In this document: positions 35,081 through 47,630 of the stretch, in pieces
Position numbering within the stretch: the first letter of the stretch is position 1
Layout of the letters: the number at the start of each line of letters is the position of its first letter
Source of the DNA: Romanomermis culicivorax
Lineage: Eukaryota > Nematoda > Enoplea > Mermithida > Mermithidae
Reading direction: 5' to 3'
DNA length: 64,000 nucleotides
NCBI GenBank assembly: GCA_963922205.1
Contig: CAWUHX010000361.1
Coordinates: 62,001 to 126,000 of the forward strand
Translations under genes and position numbers: made by a program
Notes under the pieces: model-generated
Database searches by the model: none
The model's input: the letters and a program-made list of their open reading frames with translations, nothing else
What the model was told of the DNA's origin: nothing

Positions 35081-36155
35081 TAAATCAAGCTGCAAGTAAT
35101 AGGGAGCGCAGGTTACTATGTGTAACAGAACTAACGCGCCCCTCCCAAGATACCTTGAAAAATCTATTTTTCCACGAACTTCTTTCCACAAATGTGGAAA
35201 AGGGTCCAATTTTTTTCCACATGTGGAAAACTTTTTTGTGGTTTTAAAATCCTCGTTTTTCGTTTGAAAATGCTCATAAACTATTTAAGCGTTTTAAAGC
35301 ATTCTGATAACCATTCTGCTGATCAGGGTTTTTTTTGCACAGGCCAGGTTGCAATATGCAACTTGGGGAAAAAGTTTGGTTGCACAGATAAATTTTTAGT
35401 TGCTCACTCTAAAATCGATAAATTTGCTTAAATTTATCAGAAAAACCATCGCAAACTGTTTTCTCGACATTTCATTCGATTTGCGTCGGTTTTAGGCATT
35501 TAAAACCCAATTTTTTGAGTTTTGGAGACCAAATGAAAAAGTTAATATGACTAGACTAGAGTAATTAGTTCGGCGCGTAGCGCCGAAAATTTTTTCGGGA
35601 TTTCAATATTCTGGAACGCTGGAAAATGAATCTTTTCATCTTTTATTTCCCAGACAGAAGGTTTGATTTCTCGGTGAGTTTAATGAATTTTCAGTGGGAC
35701 AAACTGAAATCCAAAAACTAGGCAAGCGGCTTTCAACCGCCAAAAATTTCTAGCATTGTCTTACACTTGAAATGTTTTAATCATATGAAAGTCAAATTTT
35801 TTATGAAGATCGCAAAAAATTTTGGGAAAATTATCGACAAAAATTTTGTTTTCATCAACTTCGTCAAAAAACAATACAGGATCAAACATTTAACCATAAT
35901 ATGATGATAATTAGAACCTCTAAGCACTAACTAGAATGACCTTTTCTAACCGCGCAAATTGAAACCCGGCGCGAAGCGCCAGAGAATTTTCACTTTTTTC
36001 CATTTCAGAACGCATAAAAATGCATCTCCGGACAGAAAACCCCATAACCTTATAAAAAGAGCAGTCAGGCCTCAAGTTGCACTGTGCAACTTGGCAGAAA
36101 AAATTTGGCTGCACAGCCCGAAATTTGGTTGCTGTGTGCAAAAAAACCCTGCTGC
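35081..36155. other. Repeat-derived intergenic DNA with two GGCGC hairpins
   Basis: No gene. GGCGC-GTA-GCGCC at 35572-35584 and GGCGC-GAA-GCGCC at 35968-35980 lie in different surrounding sequence. TTCCACAAATGTGGAA palindromic runs occur at 35187-35230. GTTGCAATATGCAACTTGG (about 35348) has a relative at about 36075. Confidence 0.4.
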
Positions 36156-36377
36156 CATACCTGTACTTGGGGGGGACCCCCCCCCAACTTGGCCAACCCA
36201 GTACCCAAAATGATTTCCCCCCCAACCCCCTCCCCCCAGTTGGGAAAAAATTAAAAAAATTTGCCAAAAAGTGTATGTTTTTTGGCCTTTTTTGGGAAAA
36301 ATTTCGACTTTTTCCTACCCCCCCCCCCCAAATTTCGGATTTACCCCCTCCAACTGGTCGGAGGTCTTACAGGTATG
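36156..36377. mobile_element. CATACCTGTA-family MITE with exact 8-bp TSD
   Basis: Ends CATACCTGTA and TACAGGTATG; target duplication CCTGCTGC at 36148-36155 and 36378-36385. 222 bp with several C runs, in the same orientation as the copy at 29180. Confidence 0.92.
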
Positions 36378-36571
36378 CCTGCTGCTGATCATATAACTCA
36401 AAAATTAGATTTAAATTTTGTGTTCATAGATCGTAATTTCTAGAAATTTATCATTCGAGAAATTTTAAAACCATTAATTTGTTCGTAACCTTTCATAAAT
36501 TTAACCGAAAAGCAATGAGTCAGAAGTGTAGAAATTTTCCAAAATTCTTCCATGAAGCTTTTGAATTGAAT

Positions 36572-37122
36572 CAGGGTTGGCAAGGCTTTGGTTTTTTAGT
36601 TTTTGGTTTTTTTGTTGTTACTACAAAGTAGAAAAAAGTCGTATTTTTGTGATATATTTCGTACTCAAAAGATGTAATATAAATCCATCGATATCCTTTG
36701 TATCCATCTTGCAACCACACATTTAGTACATGAGTCAACTTTGCTATAATTTGCTCACAAAAAAGTAGACGCTAAATCTTTCGTGGAGTGTACTCCGACC
36801 ATACGGGGTGACATCCATTGGTCCATATCATCATCAAAATGTTATAAAACATGATTGCGTTTAATATCCTGAATTTATTGTTACGGTAAGCTTTTTAATT
36901 TTCTTAGCTCGAAATTTCAAAATATAAATGAGACAACAATAATAAAATTTTATACAGATCAGTTAAGCATACTGTAGGTTAACAAACAGAGGAGCTTTTG
37001 AGTGGTTCATTTTTATGGGACTTGACGTCGCTACTAAGTACAAAAAATCTTACAAAAATATGTATCTATCATGCAAGCGAGGATAGTATATACATAATAA
37101 GACCCATTTGCTGTTGTTAGGC
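36572..37122. mobile_element. Left part of a CAGGGTTGGCAA hAT-like element
   Basis: Begins CAGGGTTGGCAAGGCTTTGG and follows the element at 30660 for about 550 bp (for example CATACGGGGTGACATCCATT against CATACAGGGTGACATCCATT). It stops abruptly where the palindromic CAGCGCC repeat begins, and the rest of the element is missing. Confidence 0.75.
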
Positions 37123-37124
37123 AG

Positions 37125-37300
37125 GGGCTATGCAGCGCCCGGCGCTCTATAACAGTATTTCATAATTTTATTTATTCAGCGCCCGGCGCTGCATAACCGA
37201 GCATTATGATTTTTTTTATTCAGCGCCGGGCGCTAAATAACCAGTGGCATGACACACGGTTATTCAGCGCCTGGCGACGATAACTACAGTAATCGAGACT
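37125..37300. repeat. Palindromic CAGCGCCCGGCGCTG cluster at the duplication edge
   Basis: Four GC-rich palindromes of the family seen at 16440-16615 sit between TAACC/GGTTAT boxes. The left edge of the 14.7-kb duplicated unit (37242) falls inside this cluster, between its third and fourth palindrome. The part to the right is repeated at 51926-51985. Confidence 0.75.
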
Positions 37301-37810
37301 TAAATCATTATATGCTAAAAATACTAACCTAATAAGCGATATTAGTGAACGAAAGTCAAAAGTAATAGCTGCCGCTTTTTCTTTAATTTTCGGTAATACG
37401 AATTTTTTCTAACAACGATGTAAATATTAAGTTGAAGGTGTCTATAATTGCTCTCTCGTAAAGAAAACTAAGTCAAAATTTGCGTAAAAATTTGGTCGAA
37501 AAATTGTGCCCACAATGTCGATTTGCTGTTTGAATCAAACACCGAAAATAAAAATTTCAGTTCCCAATTTCACTGAATGAACAAATGAAGTTAAGAATTT
37601 CTATTAATTCATCAGTTATTGACGATATGAAAGTTTGTTGCAAATATACTATTCGAATAAAATCGGATCGCCTTCGAGACAAATAAAAAATAAATAATCG
37701 TGACTCAAAAAGTTTATGCCAAACGCTCAGAATTTTTGTGCCATTCCAATTTTTTGTGTGCCAAAAACCAAGTTTTGGCACAAAAAAAAAACACTGGGGC
37801 CATTTATACC

Positions 37811-38007
37811 TACCTTTTTTGACGGAACGGATCGCCAACAGCTTGAAACGTCAGCCTGAAAATCCACTTTCGATCGGAAAGGATAGCTGCAATTTTGTGG
37901 AAAACGACCGACGGTCACCTGCAACCGAACCGAATGGAACGAAAATTTCTCTTCCGTTCGGTAACGTTGTGTCGATTGCATTCCGTTCCGTTCCGTCGGA
38001 AAAGGCA
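37811..38007. mobile_element. Small MITE with CCTTTT-GACGGAACGG inverted ends (unit 1)
   Basis: TACCTTTTTTGACGGAACGG at the left and the complement of TGCCTTTTCCGACGGAACGG at the right match at 17 of 20 positions. It is preceded by a truncated GGCACAAAAAAAAAACACTG hAT-like end. No target duplication seen. Frames crossing it on both strands are non-coding. Confidence 0.5.
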
Positions 38008-38674
38008 AGTACAAATGATCCTCTAGAGTTACGTAGAAATCAGGTTTTTACATAAATTCTCACAAAATATCACAGATTATGTGGTTTTTAAGCGGTCAGC
38101 AAAACTGATTTCATAGCTAAAAAATCAACCAATAATGTTTTTGTTCTCAGCTGAATTCTTTTCTCTTAATACGCTTTCTTAATAATAGTAACTGTCTAAT
38201 TATGATGAAAACTATACACTTTTGCTTGAGATACACTGAACCATACCCTAAATCAAGTTTTCTCACACCATTTTCCGGAGAATTTGACCACCTAGTGCAC
38301 CATTTTTTTCGTGGTGTAAATGTTTGTCCAGGTCTCTCCTGGTAGGTTAATACCCCCCCCCCGTACCCTCTCTGTTTTTATTTTGTTTTTAATTTTAATT
38401 GGTTTCTGAACGTGTTTTTGAAAAATTGATCAAAAAGAGCTTAAAAATTACAATCTTTCAAATTTGTACCAAATCGCCAACTCGATATTCGTTTTTGAAA
38501 CCACAAATTTTGTAAAAATGTGCAACTAGAAGAAGCATGGTGATTTCTAGACGTCCACAAAAAATATTCCGCAGGTTATCGACCAGATTTTTTGGTTTGA
38601 TTATCGCTGGTTTTTTCAAGGTTCATGATTGTAATCTTATAAAACTTTGTTTCGGATTCTAGATACCTGCCAAT

Positions 38675-41600
38675 ATGTTCCCTGAAACGGACGTTATTCT
38701 TTTGACGGCTGTTAAAAAGTTCTTTATCGAACGAAAATTTATCGACGTAAAGGTTGCCCGTCATGGCCGCGAACTTTTTTGCTGCCATAAGATTATGTTG
38801 GCCGCCTGCAGCACATATTTCGATAATTTATTGCAATCGGCGGAAGGTTGTACAATCTTGAATTTAGACGCAGTTAAAGACGAAAATTTGATCGAAGATT
38901 TAAATTTAATCGTCCAGTTTATGTATGGCTCTGCCATACAAATCGAAAAGCGAAAATTACGTAGTTTTTCTGAAGCCGTTCGTTTATTCGGCGTTCAGTC
39001 TTTATCGAAATTGATTTCAACGCAAGTTGAAAAAAATGTCGCAATATTGGACGCAAACAACAGCGATAATGCAAGTGATTTTCATCTCCTTGGGAGTTGT
39101 CTCAGAAGCTCAATTCTTCTGCATTATTCTTTAAAGTGTTTTATTAATTTTCTGCGCATTACGTTTTTGTTTTCATAACTTATTTGTCATTTTAGTTTAA
39201 TTTGTATTTCTTCATTCTATATGTATAACTTGAAGATCTATTTCCCTTGATTTTGACGCGATTCGTGCGAACATTTATCATTAGCTTAAATCTAGCTGCA
39301 TAATAAGAATATGTCGATTTTTCGCTCTGAAATTTTAATTTTTATAGAAAAGGTCCCTTATTACGTCGTATGATTTTTTATTTTTCGACCTTGCTTGCTT
39401 GATTCAGTCTGTTAAATTTGTGTCTACATTTTTCAGGAAACTATAACATTCAAACCCGTAGCTATTGGACCCTTGCTGCTGGTCGTGTTTCAAACATTTA
39501 GAAAAATGAATAAGTTTATCGATATTGAAATAATATGTGACGGAGGAGTGGCGTTATACAGCCACAAATTAGTTTTATGTTCATTCAGTTCTTATTTCCA
39601 AACTTTATTGGAATCTACTGAAGGTATATATTTTAATATTTCTACGCAACTAGTATTTTTTCATTCATCATTTTTCGATTCCTTTTTCCTTGCTCTGAGA
39701 TCAACTTGTTCATTTTATCTATTTTGAACTCTTTTCTCTTCCGCTTCTTTTCCGTGATTATCCTAAACTTAATACTTTTGCAGGATACGCTGTTCTAAAT
39801 ATGGACAAAAACGAAGCATTCCTCAATGCTTTCAAAATGAAAAATAAGGAAAAGTTGTCGTCCAACGGCAACAGTGCGCATTATGGTGAACAACTGGATT
39901 GGCTAATTCGGCTTATGTACGGTAACAAATTTTCCGCTTCCGATCGTAAAAACGTTGTTGACGTGGATACGTTGAAAGATTTGATGAAAATTTTTTGCAT
40001 CAATTTACCTTGGACCAAAATAGAGACCTCCATTTTTAGGCGGCGAAAACGTAACAAGAAAAAGATTTTAGGTAGAAAAGGGTTGTTTTTTCAACAAGCT
40101 TGTTAACTTATATGATGATGTTTAGAGTTGCGAGATTCGCTAAAAGATTTGGTCGCTGAGAATACAAGTAGGGGTTGATTTAATGTTATGTGTTGCACAG
40201 AACTGCTTTTTGAGGTTTGAAGAGTCCTGAGGAAACATGAAATGAGATTTTAGACTTACCAGACCGAAAATATAGTCCAAATGACAATCTATAGCAGCCG
40301 CATTAGGGAAAATCGTTAGTCTGACATCAAAAACTGAAAAAGTTTATACTTTGACTCCTATGCTGCGTCGGTGTTTCTAGCCATTATAAATATTCGAAAT
40401 CATAGAAACGTATTTTATTTTCAGTCAGTACTCAAGCTGTTAGCACCAATTGTGCGACTCGAAAAATTTCTCGTATGGTTAATGGCCCTCAGAATCGCCT
40501 AAATCAGGTTTGCAATGATCGCATATTAATCCATCAAGCAACAGACCAAAGCGAAGTTATTCTGTCTGATAATGATGTGCCACCTAAAGAACTAGAATGC
40601 TCCTCATCAAACTTAGTCGAAAATCTTGTCATTGATGGTCACTTTTCCGTATTATCATCGCCAACGGCGACAACAGACCCAAGCTTTGGTGTTGAAGAAA
40701 CGTTTTTCCACCGTTGTGACAATTGCGAATCGAAATTCGATTGCCTATGGGATTTATACGAACATTTGTCAAACGTGCACGGCTATAAAGAATTGACGTG
40801 CCAAATTTGCGGCGAAAATGTTTCCGGTCTCCTTTCTGGTCAGCTAGTTAGTTATTACTCCTTTCGGGAATCAGCGGAATTCCGAATTGCCAAATAGTTG
40901 TTCACTTTCTACGGTCTAGAATTTTTCGGCAGTTGAATGTTGAAAAGTTGCAAAATATATGAGAATCAAAAAATGTGGATTTTTCAATTTATTTTAAATA
41001 CATGAAATACTTTATATGAATCTTGATCAGACATGTAACAGGGAGAGGAGGTATGCCCACTCAGACCTGGGTAATGTATTGATGTTTTCGGTCAGGATGA
41101 TAGTGCTGTTAACTAGTGAGGAACCAATAAAATTAGTAAATTGTCCATTTTTCCATTATTCGGACAAAAGAATAAAAAGTACGCCAATTTGGAACTTAAG
41201 ACAGGCAACAACTCTCCAACCCTGACCTCAAGTTGTTCAAGCTGCCCCATTCTTGCTCGCCTGAGGTCGTCTGTCGTGCCAGTGCCACTGTCGACTATAC
41301 CAAAGGTGCATTAAGGAACTCACAACTTTTGAAATAGACGGGAAAAGTTTTGGTCCTTGAATGCTTGTAATATTATATCTTATGGTCGAATTCTTCTAAC
41401 CTGGCATGACTTGGAATTTTTAGACTTCAAAGTGCCCTTTATTTGGCCTTGTAACTTCATCAAACTATAAGGTATCTTTGTCAACTATTATTATTTCTAA
41501 TTTCACTTGATCGCCTCGTTTGCCATTACAGTATCCTATCAAAAGTTGGTATACGTTTTCCGTTTCAGAATTCCAAACTCATTGGAATTCGCACGTCGTT

Positions 41601-43506
41601 ACGGCGTCGGACAACGATTTTTCGACGCCTGGAACTTCCAATAACAAATCTGTCGACAAAGCTGCGGTTCTTAACAATAAGAGCGAAGAAAAACGTCACA
41701 AATGTTCGCTTTGTGGGGCCAGTTTCCTGTACGAAAGTTATTTAAAACGTCATTGCCAGAGACAGCACGATATTCTGCAAAAAACGTTGAAACCGTTCGT
41801 TTGTTGTCATTGTGGCCACGCTACGCGCGAAAAATGTGCTCTAGAAGTGCACATAAAGAGTAAACATACAAAAATTAAGTAAGCTTTGTAAACTGTATAT
41901 AATGGCCGTATTCACGAAGATTGATTAGGGCTATTTTGATGGCGATATCGTTTGTTTATCCTGATAAGTCTAAAAAGTAAACATGTTCACGCCGGGATTC
42001 GGCTAATCTGCCTGCCTCTGTGAATACGGCCCTGTTCTCAAAATTCAAATAGTTCTCTTGAAGGATTTTGTCGATCTTTTCTGTTAAATTTCCACAATAA
42101 ATCCGTAGATAAGAACATACTTTTAACCAGTGTTTTTTTTGCACGAGCTGTTTTGCACGGTGCAAAAAAAATCACCAAAAAACTTTTGCACGCCAAAAAA
42201 TTTTTTGTACGTACTATACTAAAATGCACCAAAATGCATCTTTTCTATATGAAAACACCAAATTTTTCTCAACATTTAATAAAAGTTTTTTTGCAGGGTG
42301 CAAAAAATCTGAAAAAAAGTTTTGCACGAGCGGAAAAAGGTTTGCACAGTGCAAAAAACCACTGCTTTTAACCGCAATATCAATTTTTGAGTGCATATTC
42401 AGAACGGACGCCAAATAATGTCACATTGTACAATGATTTTTTATGTGAATAAACTAGAAGGCAGCTACTACTTCATGTTTTTTCGATTCTGCTGGAAATT
42501 TTTGAGCAAAGTCGATTAATTTTAGTAATTATTTAAGTAAAAAATTCTATAGTAAGAGCTTTGTGTAAATGATTTTGACGACTGTACTGATTTTTTTGCC
42601 ATTTTTTATTTGCAATCGTTTCATGGAAAACAGAATATGAGGCCTTCAACCAAAGGTTGTCTAAACTTAATATTCTAGATAACATTTTACATTATTACAC
42701 TCTGAAGGCGTATATTTGTTTGCAGACCTTTCGCTTGCAATTTATGCAATCATCGTTCCGTTACCAGCTCTCAACTTGCCAGACATGTCAGGACTCACAG
42801 CGGAGGTGAAATTTTTATTGTGTTGTATGTAAAATATCCAAAAACAAATACACATATCGTTTTTCGAGGTGATTAACTTTCTCCGAATTTTTCGATTTGA
42901 CTTGAAATTTTTTTTTGAATTTTATTTGTGGAATGCCTCAATTTTTAGCCAAAAAAGCTTTACCCACAAGCTGTTTAAAAAATCTGCAAAAACAACATTA
43001 CTCATTATTTGTAAAAGGAAAAAAATTCACTTTGGTCTGCTTTTGCCTAAATGATTTTGGCACTTTCGAATTTACACTTCTATAGGCTTCGGACACTAAT
43101 TTTACAAGTTTTTACTTCTTATCCCATTTTTTGATTACTTAAATGAGTGTAGTTGAGAAAACTAGGTTTTTAGTGCCTTTATTTTTCTACTTGACCTATT
43201 GTCCCACCCACTATCATTTTTGGACATAGAAAATTTTTCAACAACGGTTTATGTACATGCACTCTCGACAATTTTTTTCCAGTGAAACCTTACAAATGCG
43301 CCGATTGCGACCTCTGTTTCACTGAAAAACGCGACTTGAACGTTCACATAGCCAAAATTCACGACCGTATAGCTCCTTTCGCATGCAATTTTTGTACGCT
43401 GACATTTTTCCGCAAGGATTACCTATTGAATCACGCACGAACTTTTCATCAACGCATAATCGATGCTTCGACGGCAGAATCGCTATTCTACGATGATCAA
43501 GAATAA
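38675..43506 (+). CDS. Double-BTB, seven C2H2 zinc-finger protein (unit 1)
   Basis: Exons: 38675 to about 39030, 39437-39623, 39784-40071, 40425-40838, 41569-41878, 42726-42805 and 43283-43506; phases match from exon 2 onward. Exon 1 holds a BTB domain (FIERKFIDVKVARHGRELFC, then HKIMLAACSTYFDNLLQS). Exons 2-3 hold a second (FIDIEIICDGGVALYSHKLV, then LCSFSSYFQTLLES). Exons 4-7 hold seven C2H2 fingers, such as HKCSLCGASF...HCQRQH and YKCADCDLCF...HIAKIH; finger 2 and the second BTB are each split by an intron. BTB domains dimerise or recruit co-repressors or Cullin-3 and C2H2 arrays bind DNA, so a nuclear transcription regulator is likely. The donor of exon 1 is unresolved: exon 2 requires phase 0, and the only in-phase GT sites (for example CAA|GTTGAA near 39024) are weak. 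Two BTB domains in one zinc-finger protein is uncommon; if exon 1 is not spliced to exon 2, two genes are present. Confidence 0.8.
42128..42364. mobile_element. hAT-like MITE (CAGTG-TTTTTTGCAC ends) in intron 5, unit 1
   Basis: Left end CAGTGTTTTTTTTGCAC, right end GTGCAAAAAACCACTG; exact 8-bp duplication CTTTTAAC at 42120-42127 and 42365-42372. 237 bp with internal TTTTGCAC/GTGCAAAA repeats. It lies between the exons for fingers 4 and 5. Confidence 0.92.
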
Positions 43507-44358
43507 TTCGATTGTGCTATATTACCGACGTGAAAATTAATCGACATTTCGTTTTGCCGCCGTCAGATTTCTTGGAAATCTTTGTGACCAAGTGATCATT
43601 CATGCATGCGGAAAAAACATTCTTGCCGGCAGGCATGACGAATTCTTAGTATTGTATTACGAATATTTTTTAATTTATTTTTCCCAAGTGAAAATCTTCA
43701 TATTTTATCTTTATCATGAGCATTTGAACACATTGTGATATCAATCAACTTCGTCCCTCGATGAAAAACTCCTATACTAAGCAGTTATCAGAAAGACAAG
43801 TATAGGGTGGTGTAATTTCTGTATGAATTTTGATTTGTTTATTCTTGTCAACATTTATCGTAAACTTACCATTTAGCATTTTAAAATTAAGAGATAAACT
43901 TGAAACGACCTATTTGCATTTACCCGGCGAAATTTACCGTCGGCACAAGACGCGTCCTTTTCACTTAGTCGACCATTAAATTGACAGATTATTTTTACAC
44001 ATAACCAAAGAATTTTGCTAGGAAGCGCACATCATCTGGCAGGCGCTTCCCCGAAATAACAAAACTCAAAACAACGATTCTCATTACAGCGAGCGATTCT
44101 CAATAGAGCGAATAGTAAAAAGTTCTGTGCGTGAGGGTAAATGCACATATCATTTTTATAATAAATATGCAAATTAGGTATCTTAAAACCGTTTCTGCCA
44201 TTTGAGTCTATTTTTAGCTGCATTTGGCCTTCTAGGTTTCACATGCTTTGGTGCTACAGTTGCGGTAGGTATGCACTAACGGACTATTCCAAAATCAAAA
44301 AATATCTGTTGAAAAAATATTTTTGCAAAATGTTTGGAAGAAAACAAAAACAAAAAAT
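43507..44358. other. 3' flank of the BTB/ZnF gene (unit 1)
   Basis: No coding sequence seen. It lies between the zinc-finger gene's stop and the proposed end of the minus-strand retroelement, so the two genes are convergent. An AATAAA occurs near 44159, about 650 bp after the stop. Confidence 0.45.
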
Positions 44359-45949
44359 TGTAACGTCAGGAGAGGTGGTGTGAGGGATGAAATAGAGGAA
44401 GTAGCGGCGCCTTAAGAGTGAGGGCAAAAGGGTGCTATGGAAGTCGTTAGCACTGGGGTACTGTAGGTAGGAAATGCTATTTGTTACCTCCACCTGCACG
44501 TCACAGAGCCTATCACGTAGAGTGATTGCCCGTGGATGATGAGAGAGAGAAAGACGTCAGCAATCAGTTCTGGAGAGGCCTTGTGTAGAGCTGGGGCCTT
44601 AGTCCTAATGGGGAGTTCCTGGAGGGAGAAACCCGATTGAAGACTGAAGGGGTTAAACGACAAAGAGGAGAGAGTTAGGGCCTAGTCCCACTTATGTAGT
44701 TTATGCTGAAGACTCGCCAAAACAATATTCAAATTCGATCTTTTATTAATACATAAAAACGGCGTTGACGTAATTGGGCGCTTCAGATGATTCTCGCTCG
44801 GTAATATTGAAATATGAGTTTGGTGGGTATTTTCTCGGTATTTATGCTAGCGGGAGTAGAAGTGTCAGTCGCTCCTGAGTACGGTAGGATGAGGCGACTA
44901 GAGTAATCGTCGACGCTTCTTGAGGGAGAAGAAGGTCGGGTTGAAGGCCAAAAATAGTTGGCGCTGGAAGACGCCAGTGCGCATGCATTCCTGTAGAGAC
45001 GCAGGAAGGAGACCTCTGGAGGGACGCCAACTCTGTTTGCTACAGTCGTTCATCAAGTACATAAATATTTACAAAAAGATGCGAACACGAAAGTGGACAA
45101 ATACTATAACAAACGAGCATACTGTACGAGATTGAGGTATACTGTAGGATCACATGAGCGGTTGTCTGTGGCATATCACAATGATTCCCAATTAAAATTG
45201 TTCTGTATGGAGCTTAATTGCAAAAAATTTTAATTAATGAAATGAATAAAACAAAATGAAATAAATAAAACAATTAAGCAGTAAAGACAGAACAAAAAAC
45301 AAATAATAAAGAAATGAAAGGCAAATTATGTAATAAAAACTAGGTAAAAAATAGAGCAAAAGTACACAACCTGAAAAAATTAAACAAAAAGTGGCTCAAA
45401 TTAAAAAGAATGTAAAAGAGAATAAATCAATAAAGGAAAGAAGAAGGAACAAAAGACATGCATGAAAGATATGTTACTATTAACAAACTGTCACATTAAA
45501 CGAAGTGGAGCCATGTCACATTAAATGAAGTGGGTGATCAGTCACATTGATGGGAAAAACCCATGCCATATTCCATAAGAGATACGGCCATGACACTGCA
45601 AGTGACATGCTGTGACCCCATTGGGTGGCTCCATTAATATCTCTTCGTTTCGGGAACCTAACCCAGCTGGTACTACCACAGGTAAACCCATGGTGTACCT
45701 CGGCCTTGTCCTTGGGTTATGCCGTAGAATAATGGACAACACGGCCGAGTCAGAGGTGCCAATCCCTAGTTCTCATTCACTAAGAATGAGGGATGGTGCC
45801 ATTCACAGAATGGCGTACTGTAGGGGACCCGATTGTTAACCTAAATCCCCTTATTGGCCCTGACCTTAAGGATCTGAGGGCTTTCTCAACTGAGGGTACT
45901 TCCAAGGGAAACTAGCTTAGGGGAGACTCCCACAAATATACCCTCAACA
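44359..45949 (-). repeat. Candidate 3' LTR of the retroelement (unit 1)
   Basis: On the minus strand this interval starts TGTTGAGGGTATA and ends CTGACGTTACA, the TGT...ACA form of Gypsy LTRs, with an AATAAA at about 44742. The partner 5' LTR is not in the window, so the assignment cannot be tested here. A purine-rich tract on the minus strand at 46982-47004 is an alternative LTR edge. Confidence 0.3.
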
Positions 45950-47630
45950 ATAATCACCCCTGAGAAGATTCACGGAATCCTCTTCTCAAACTACTCGGCG
46001 CTGGGCGACGGGTCCTGGGGGTAAAGCGGGGTCCTACGGACGGCGGTGAGTGGGTACGGGAATCCGGAGTGATTCGGCGTAAGCAGTAATGCGGCTGCAG
46101 TTCGGCAGGCGGCGATATCAAGCGTTTCCTCGGGGAGGGCGACAGGGGTTCTCGATCAACGGCGACGGGTGAACTTCAACCGTTGGATTACTGTAGAAGG
46201 CCACATAAAGAAGACTGGAGGCGAGAATATGCAAATTTTATTTGACGAGCGGCGAACGCAGTTGACAATATAAAATATAGTAATCGACGAGCGGCAGATG
46301 CGAAACGCAGGCTAAAACCCAACAAGACGATTAGAGTTGAAGACAAGACTAAGACACAAAAATGACACAACATGCCCTTTTAAAGGGCTCCATAAACTAC
46401 AGTATGCCTTGGGCGGAGTTAACACTCCCCCAAGCTAACTTCTGCAGCAGAAATCGTTGCAGAAGATGCCTATGGTCACACAGACATTTTCCAGTTCACA
46501 ACGTTAAGCATTGGGGCGAGTTTTCACTCTCCATGCTTAACATAGGAACATCAACTAGTGAGAATTTCAAACTAGTCATTTCGCGCTGTGAAACGTTGCT
46601 AGTTTTTGCTGATAAGAGGTGCACGTTGTGCTCCAATTACAGTGATGAGCTCGGAGAGCTTATCTCTAACGCAAATTCTTGACTAGCAGGTACATACCAT
46701 AGTCTACGTGTATAACAAAATAATAAATTGGAACGGAAATAAAATGTGCGTAGATGAAACAGAAATGAAACATAAAAAGTACACACATAAATTGCATGTA
46801 GAAAATTATAAAAACGAAACGTAAAATTGATGTAAATTACTGTAACACAAAATGTAACAAAAAACATAATGAGAAATTGTGATTTGAATCACGTGAGGTT
46901 TGACGAAATTCGTCGGCACATGACAAAACCATAACAAAAAACTAATGTCGTGAAAATGTAATAATCACGGGCATAGTCAATCGACTTTCTTTTTCTTTAT
47001 TTTTGCAACACACTAATTTTTATGAACAAAATATCTAAGCTAACATTTGATTAATGACAGCACATGTTTATACTTAAAAACTTTCGAAAATATTATAATG
47101 GAATTCGCTTTTCATTACATTCCTCCAGCGAAAGAGAAAAATACATACAAAAATTTCAAAATATAAAAAAAATGATGAATTACCAGCAAAAGGTCAAACT
47201 AATTTTAAAAATGAATAATATTTAGAAACACAAAATTTCTAAAAATTTCTAAAAGGAAAACAATTGTGGCAATTAATTTTTATTAAAAAAAAATAATTAA
47301 TTTTTAAAGTTCAAATTTCAAAGTCATAAATTTACTATAAAATTTAGAAAAACAGAAAAATTCTAACGCGCAGCATATGTGGTACATATTTCTAGCTAAT
47401 ATTTAAAAAAAAATACACTTCAGCTTTCATCAAAATCACGTGAAAAAGAGAAAATTTTCGCGCCTGAAATTTCCAGTAAGAAAATTTTGATTAGAAAGAA
47501 AGAAAGATTTGGGTCATAGTTTACACTGTAGATTACGTAAATGTTGTATACATGTGGTGTGTGTGTGTGTGTTAGTTTTTAGTTTTGTTTTAGTATTGAA
47601 AAAGTAGTAATTAATCTATGCACAGCAAAA

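Noticed and set aside
37557..38055. Overlapping 93-105 residue frames on both strands
   Set aside because: They cross a truncated hAT-like end and a small MITE, have no splice context and resemble no family. Their exact repetition at 52241-52739 is due to the tandem duplication, not to conservation.
42128..42418. Lys/Phe-rich frames on both strands in intron 5
   Set aside because: They translate the TTTTGCAC repeats of a MITE with an exact 8-bp target duplication.
44842..46867. Several 60-106 residue frames in the GC-richer stretch
   Set aside because: Frames occur on both strands without motifs. The interval is better explained as retroelement LTR or untranslated sequence; repetition in unit 2 adds no support.
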